Assembly: GCA_016844545.1 (NCBI GenBank)
Contig: JAENJC010000044.1
Span: 1-24,513 of the forward strand
Source: Deltaproteobacteria bacterium
Lineage (GTDB): Bacteria; Desulfobacterota; JAENJC01
DNA: 24,513 nt
Direction: 5' to 3'
The translations under genes and the position numbers were made by a program. Numbering within the stretch: the stretch's first letter is position 1; the number at the start of each line of letters is the position of its first letter. Shown here piece by piece: positions 20,872-24,513 of this stretch. Under the pieces are notes generated by a model. It did no database searches. It was not told the origin of the DNA and worked only from the letters and a program-made list of their open reading frames with translations.

Positions 20872-21873
20872 TTATCCCGCCACCAGGTGCACGCTTACCA
20901 TAATCATGGACGAAAGAAGCCCCACAAAGGACAGCCAGAGCAAGTTCTTTATATACTTATTTAGAGACTCCTCCGTTTCCGAGGACCTTCCTAAGACCTT
21001 CAGCATCATTGCCCACCCGGCGGAGAAGGTGCCTATGACAAAGAGGGACATGATTATAGCTCCATCCGGGACATTCCTTGGGAAACAGTAAAGACAGTGA
21101 TGGAAAGGGAGTTCCATTAAGACAGGGGCAATCCTTTCTATTCCGCAAATCCCGGTTAGAAAGACATTCAGAAGGGCCAGCAGAAAGGCCGCAGTCAGGG
21201 CAATGGTCGAGGTACTGCCAAGAAAAATCAGGACGCCGATAACACCTATAACAGCCAGGTTGGAGGCGTAATAGATAGGGATCATCATGCCGCCGTACCC
21301 CTCTCCAAAGATAGACTTCGGGATCATGGCAGAGCTTCTTGTGGGAACGTCAAAGATGGTGGTGCAGCATGCAACTGATGATGTGGCTTTAACATTGAAT
21401 AGATAGACCATCTCTCCAACTGAATCGCCTATAACAAGGAGGCTGACGAGAGAGAGTAGGAGGAACTTCCTCTTCATCAATGGGCTGGTCTTTGTCGTCC
21501 TGTCGAGCATGTTGAGCAATAACCATCCGCCGACAGCAAAGAATACTAGTGGTTTTATTGTTTGCAGGAGCCTTGCCATCCCGGCCTTGATCTGGGTTAC
21601 CCCGGCCACGCACATGGCCCCATGTATATCCGGTACGTAGCTGTTAAGGGTTGCGTAGAAAAGGGGCCAGGAGAGGAGCCTGACCATCAGGATGACGCTG
21701 GCACTTAGGAGGACCAGGTATGCCAAGTCTTCGAGCCTTGTCCTTTCTTCACCAGTACCGGCGACTCCCCAGTTTTTATACAAAAAGAGTGATACCCCTG
21801 CCTGGAATATCGCCAGGATCAGGGAGACCGCTGCTATGAAAAGGCTTATGATGGTGAAGATATTTATTATCAC
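20872..21873 (-). CDS. Multi-spanning membrane protein of unknown function with clustered cysteines
   Basis: A 333-residue protein with about eight predicted hydrophobic segments (near 5-30, 50-76, 106-123, 136-159, 198-220, 224-245, 270-293 and 308-331). The loops carry candidate metal or redox residues: PDIHGAMCVAGVT (C88), VACCTTIFD (C169, C170), ICGIER (C243) and PFHHCLYCFPRN (H258, H259, C260, C263). I do not recognise a named family. The GTG start overlaps the ATPase TGA (GTGA), and the NosL-like gene begins two bases after its stop, so it is firmly part of this ABC-transporter operon. A role in metal or thiol handling together with the NosL-like protein is my inference from the Cys/His pattern and the neighbours. 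Confidence 0.8.
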   Translation of the reverse strand: MIINIFTIISLFIAAVSLILAIFQAGVSLFLYKNWGVAGTGEERTRLEDLAYLVLLSASVILMVRLLSWPLFYATLNSYVPDIHGAMCVAGVTQIKAGMARLLQTIKPLVFFAVGGWLLLNMLDRTTKTSPLMKRKFLLLSLVSLLVIGDSVGEMVYLFNVKATSSVACCTTIFDVPTRSSAMIPKSIFGEGYGGMMIPIYYASNLAVIGVIGVLIFLGSTSTIALTAAFLLALLNVFLTGICGIERIAPVLMELPFHHCLYCFPRNVPDGAIIMSLFVIGTFSAGWAMMLKVLGRSSETEESLNKYIKNLLWLSFVGLLSSMIMVSVHLVAG

Positions 21874-22562
21874 TGCTTAAACTCCCTCATTCCTGTTATT
21901 CTCCCGTCCTTCACATCAAATATGACATCTGCCAGGTTGAAAAGGGACTGGTCATGGGTAGATATGATGATCGTCCTTCCCTCCTTCTTCAGGGCATAAA
22001 TGGTCTCTATCAGGTATTTAACCGCCTCTGCATCTATGTTGGAGGTCGGCTCATCTGCGATGATTATTTGCGGGTTGTTTATCAACGCCCTTGCAATGGC
22101 AACCCTCTGCTGCTGCCCTCCTGAAAGTTCTTCAGGGGTATGTCGCATCCTCTCCCCCATCTGGAACCTCTTGAGCAACTCGGATCCCCTCCTGTGGCGT
22201 TCTGTTACAGAGACACCCATAGGGATCAAAGGGAAGGCCACATTGTCAATGGCAGAGAGCCTGGGGATGAGGTTGAAGCTCTGAAAGACAAACCCTATCG
22301 TCTCTCTCCGTACCTTAGACAGCGCAACGTCAGACATGGCCGTCAACTCCTCACCCATAAGAAACGCCTTCCCCCTTGTAGGCCTGTCTATGGCCCCCAA
22401 GAGCGAGATAAGAGTAGTCTTCCCTGAACCGGAGGGGCCGCTTAATATGGCGACATGGCCTTTCTTGATCTCTATATCAACATCCCAGAGGGCCTTGACC
22501 TCGTAGGATGTATCGGGGTTGTAGATCTTCGCCAGCTTTTCAGTTCTTATTATGGTTTCCAT
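21870..22562 (-). CDS. ABC transporter ATP-binding protein, LolD/MacB type
   Basis: A 230-residue nucleotide-binding subunit with Walker A GPSGSGKT (42-49), Q-loop FVFQSFNLIPRLSAIDNV, signature LSGGQQQRVAIARAL, Walker B IIIADEPTSNID and H-loop STHD. The FQSFNLIP and LSAIDNV region places it in the group that pairs with FtsX-fold permeases (LolD, MacB and lipoprotein or peptide exporters), which use ATP for mechanical work more than classic transport. Its ATG comes one base after the permease stop, and its TGA overlaps the GTG of the next membrane protein. All core motifs are intact, so it should be active. The substrate cannot be told from the sequence. Confidence 0.95.
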   Translation of the reverse strand: METIIRTEKLAKIYNPDTSYEVKALWDVDIEIKKGHVAILSGPSGSGKTTLISLLGAIDRPTRGKAFLMGEELTAMSDVALSKVRRETIGFVFQSFNLIPRLSAIDNVAFPLIPMGVSVTERHRRGSELLKRFQMGERMRHTPEELSGGQQQRVAIARALINNPQIIIADEPTSNIDAEAVKYLIETIYALKKEGRTIIISTHDQSLFNLADVIFDVKDGRITGMREFKQ

Positions 22563-22563
22563 A

Positions 22564-23709
22564 TTATTTCATCGCCTCTGCTGGCGGTATAACAGCCGCC
22601 CTCCATGATGAATAGAGGCTGCCCACCATGGTCAATATCAGGGAAAAGAAGAATGATAAAAAAGCCGGGATCGGCAAAAATCTGGCAGGGACATTGAAGG
22701 GCGGAAAGAGACCTATCTCTGCTATAAAAAATTGCGCTATGAAGAGGCCATTTAGTCCCTTGAGCCATAAAAAGGAGATCAGTAGCGCTAGCGGGGCTGC
22801 GGTCAACGATATGATAAGGTTCTCAAATACCACCATCTCAAGTACCTCTGAAGTCTGCCATCCGGTAGCCTTGAGTATTCCGATCTCCCTCTTCCTCTCG
22901 GAAAGGCCAAAGCCTGATGATACAAGGAGGGCAGGAATCGCCAAGGCGAAGGCCACTGTATACAGGGCGGTAAATATCCCGCCTTTAAGTGTAAAACCCT
23001 TATTAAAGTATTGTTTCACCAGTTCCTTGCTCTGTATCCTGAAGGAAGCCCCCTCTATTTTTTTCAGTGTCTCTGCCACCGCTGATGTGTAACCAGGTCT
23101 TACATATATCAGAAAGTCTGTGGCAAGGTCACCGGTCTTGAATATCGCTGATGCGTCCTCAAACGGGATAAATATGAGGTCTGAAGCCCATATGCTCGAA
23201 TCTGCCTTGAAGAGTCCGGTTATCTTCAGCATCCTGCCGTTGACCCCGCCGAGCATAAAGGCGTGTCCCACAGTGAAGTTAAAATGCCTTGCGAGGCCGA
23301 CACCTATGACTGCCTCTCCTCTGCTGCTAAAAGGTTTTCCCTCAACACATTCGACCGATGGGGGGAGCTCTCCAGCCGGGATTCCGACAACCACCGCAAG
23401 GCTGTCGCCAAGATATGTCCTTCCCAAGACCCTCGGCACGACCCTCATCACCCCGTTTATTTTTTTAACCTCAGGCAGGTATTTTAAAGGGACTGGGGCA
23501 TTTTTACCGTACTGATCAAGTGTCAGATATATATCGGCCCCTTCCATGACTGAGGCCAGGGACTCTGCCTTGACCCCTTCGGAGATAGCCATTGCCGTCA
23601 GAAACGGGAAAAGGATGGCGAGGAGGCACAGGATAACAACCAGTGTCCTTACCTTATGACGCAGGACGTTATCAGCAGCAGTCCTGAGTATATTAAAATG
23701 TCTTTCTAT
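22564..23709 (-). CDS. ABC transporter permease, FtsX/MacB type, apparently starting at AUA
   Basis: The frame gives a 381-residue permease with the MacB/FtsX plan: first membrane helix (about 22-43), a large extracytoplasmic domain (about 45-255), then three helices in the C-terminal FtsX domain. It contains ERKREIGILKATGW, the coupling segment typical of these permeases. The first ATG in frame, at 23592, would delete most of helix one. The frame extends upstream through ERHFNILRTAADNVLRHKVRTL, a standard family N-terminus, to a stop just past AGGAGG (23722-23717). The only codon at the right distance (seven bases) from that site is ATA at 23709-23707. I therefore place the start there, as an AUA initiator or a mutated ATG. 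It is the first gene of the operon. Confidence 0.85.
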   Translation of the reverse strand: MERHFNILRTAADNVLRHKVRTLVVILCLLAILFPFLTAMAISEGVKAESLASVMEGADIYLTLDQYGKNAPVPLKYLPEVKKINGVMRVVPRVLGRTYLGDSLAVVVGIPAGELPPSVECVEGKPFSSRGEAVIGVGLARHFNFTVGHAFMLGGVNGRMLKITGLFKADSSIWASDLIFIPFEDASAIFKTGDLATDFLIYVRPGYTSAVAETLKKIEGASFRIQSKELVKQYFNKGFTLKGGIFTALYTVAFALAIPALLVSSGFGLSERKREIGILKATGWQTSEVLEMVVFENLIISLTAAPLALLISFLWLKGLNGLFIAQFFIAEIGLFPPFNVPARFLPIPAFLSFFFSLILTMVGSLYSSWRAAVIPPAEAMK

Positions 23710-23777
23710 GTCTTAACCTCCTGACTTTCTCCCTCTTCTTTATGGAGAGGGCTGGAGAGAGAGGAATTTTTATATTA

Positions 23778-23806
23778 ACTATACAATAAGCTACCCAATC
23801 CGTAAA
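23778..23806 (-). promoter_or_regulatory. Putative promoter of the ABC-transporter/NosL operon
   Basis: On the minus strand TTTACG (23806-23801), a 17-base spacer and TATAGT (23783-23778) form a reasonable sigma-70 promoter about 70 bases ahead of the permease start. It is back to back with the promoter of the universal stress gene. Confidence 0.5.
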
Positions 23807-23817
23807 GTGAAACTTCC

Positions 23818-23847
23818 TTGACAAATACCTCTGTAGGACGGTAAACT
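23818..23847 (+). promoter_or_regulatory. Putative promoter of the universal stress protein gene
   Basis: TTGACA (23818-23823), an 18-base spacer and TAAACT (23842-23847) precede the gene by about 30 bases. The -35 is consensus; the -10 matches four of six positions. Confidence 0.5.
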
Positions 23848-23876
23848 TCATGCAATTATTTTTTTGGAGGTGGAGA

Positions 23877-24513
23877 ATGTTTGAACGGGTTTTGATACCA
23901 ACCGACCTTTCGTTGGAATCAGATAAGATATTTGACTATGCCCTGAACTTGAGCGGTCTCAAGGAAGTCGTTGCTATTCACTCCGTTGAGGCATCAGCAT
24001 ATGAATTGATTAGGGAGCGTAAAAGCGATGAACCTGAAGAAGCTGTTTCAGTTCATGGAATAAACCCGTCAGCCGTTGAGGCCAGACATATGTTGCAGGA
24101 GCTCAAAAGAAGAGAGGAGAGGCTTTCGGAAAAAGGGAAGGGGCTCCGTGACGCTGGCATAAAATTTAGAGCCATTGTACACGAAGGAAATATGATTGAT
24201 ATGGCTATAGTAGAGCTGGCTGAAAAAGAAAACGCCTCTATTATCCTCATGGGATCTCACGGCAAGACCCCTTGGGAAGAGGTGCTTTACGGAAGTGTCT
24301 CTGAAAAGGTTGCAAGAAGGGCCAGGATTCCGGTTCTTGTCTTAAGATACGACCACTTCAATAACGTTTCTCCCGCCGAACTTGCCGCCAATACCTTCAC
24401 AAAGGTCCTTTTCCCAACAGATCTTTCCCCAAGTTCCGATAAGGTTGTAAACCTATTGCAGCTGATCAAGCCACAGGAGGTAACTGTACTTTATTCCCCA
24501 CAGCAACAGGAAG
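23877..24513 (+). CDS. Tandem universal stress protein (UspA family), cut by the window edge
   Basis: 212 residues are visible with no stop before the window ends. The first UspA domain runs from FERVLIPTDLSLESD to VLVLRYD (about 3-163) and has the ATP-binding loop GSHGKTPWEEVLYGS, which fits the G-2-G-9-G(S/T) pattern. A second domain begins at FTKVLFPTDLSPSSDKV (about 181), so this is the double-domain form. It carries an insertion of charged residues (about 47-75) between beta-2 and the long helix. GGAGG is six bases before the ATG. It is divergent from the ABC operon and likely a single promoter unit at this end; its partners lie outside the window. USPs bind or hydrolyse ATP and respond to stress or growth arrest, but its exact role is unknown. 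Confidence 0.92.
   Translation, partial: MFERVLIPTDLSLESDKIFDYALNLSGLKEVVAIHSVEASAYELIRERKSDEPEEAVSVHGINPSAVEARHMLQELKRREERLSEKGKGLRDAGIKFRAIVHEGNMIDMAIVELAEKENASIILMGSHGKTPWEEVLYGSVSEKVARRARIPVLVLRYDHFNNVSPAELAANTFTKVLFPTDLSPSSDKVVNLLQLIKPQEVTVLYSPQQQE

Noticed and set aside
22956..22965. CTGTATACAG palindrome resembling the operator arm
   Set aside because: It lies in the middle of the permease coding sequence, lacks the second arm and has no promoter nearby; a chance match.
23731..23751. CCCTCT...AGAGGG hairpin ahead of the permease gene
   Set aside because: The stem is only six bp with a nine-base loop and no T-run. It looks like low-complexity purine/pyrimidine sequence, not a terminator or riboswitch.
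1..24513. CRISPR array, tRNA, rRNA, riboswitch or phage/transposase genes
   Set aside because: I looked for regularly spaced repeats, clover-leaf sequences, cobalamin-type leaders (especially ahead of nrdJ) and integrase or transposase motifs, and saw none.

Overview
The window looks like chromosome from a strictly anaerobic, probably autotrophic or acetyl-CoA-pathway-using bacterium. The evidence is a Ni-Fe CO dehydrogenase next to an acetyl-CoA synthase, a B12-dependent (class II) ribonucleotide reductase, a DRE-TIM-barrel synthase resembling Re-citrate/homocitrate synthases, and two-subunit pyruvate carboxylase. Dense short intergenic repeats, frequent AGG/ATA codons and a mix of ATG/GTG/TTG starts would fit Nitrospirota or Desulfobacterota-like lineages, but I cannot fix the taxon from sequence alone.

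Layout. (1) 1-6383, minus strand: an apparently co-directional block transcribed pycA, pycB, MEMO1-family gene, hisB, hisH, hisA, hisF (the last cut by the window edge). A palindromic intergenic repeat lies between pycA and pycB. (2) 6474-10822, minus strand: acetyl-CoA synthase gene (acsB, split into two overlapping frames with a conserved segment missing at the junction), then cooS, then a strong intrinsic terminator. (3) 11093-13755, plus strand: nrdJ behind a promoter covered by NrdR boxes, then a tiny Lys/Ala-rich histone-H1-like repeat protein. (4) 13923-14960, minus strand: a GAF-GGDEF diguanylate cyclase. (5) 15186-20037, plus strand: Re-citrate/homocitrate-synthase-like enzyme with a C-terminal Cache-like domain, abutted by a CBS/DRTGG-type family II pyrophosphatase, then an aconitase/LeuC-type hydratase with its own promoter. 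(6) 20199-23709, minus strand: an operon of FtsX-type permease (apparent AUA start), LolD-type ATPase, a multi-spanning Cys-containing membrane protein, a NosL-like protein and a small frameshifted gene. (7) 23877-end, plus strand: a tandem universal stress protein, cut by the window edge.

The most interesting signal is a 17-bp palindromic operator, TTGTATACAGTATACAA. It occurs at or just downstream of the predicted promoters of acsB-cooS, the citrate-synthase-like gene and the aconitase-like gene. A half-site lies over the nrdJ ribosome binding site, and a degenerate copy lies at a putative pycA promoter. Together these genes form a path from CO2/CO through acetyl-CoA and pyruvate, by pyruvate carboxylase to oxaloacetate, then to citrate and isocitrate, with pyrophosphate removal. 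The sites therefore suggest a local carbon-entry regulon under one unidentified repressor, not encoded in this window, that reads a GTATAC-type (GntR-like) site.
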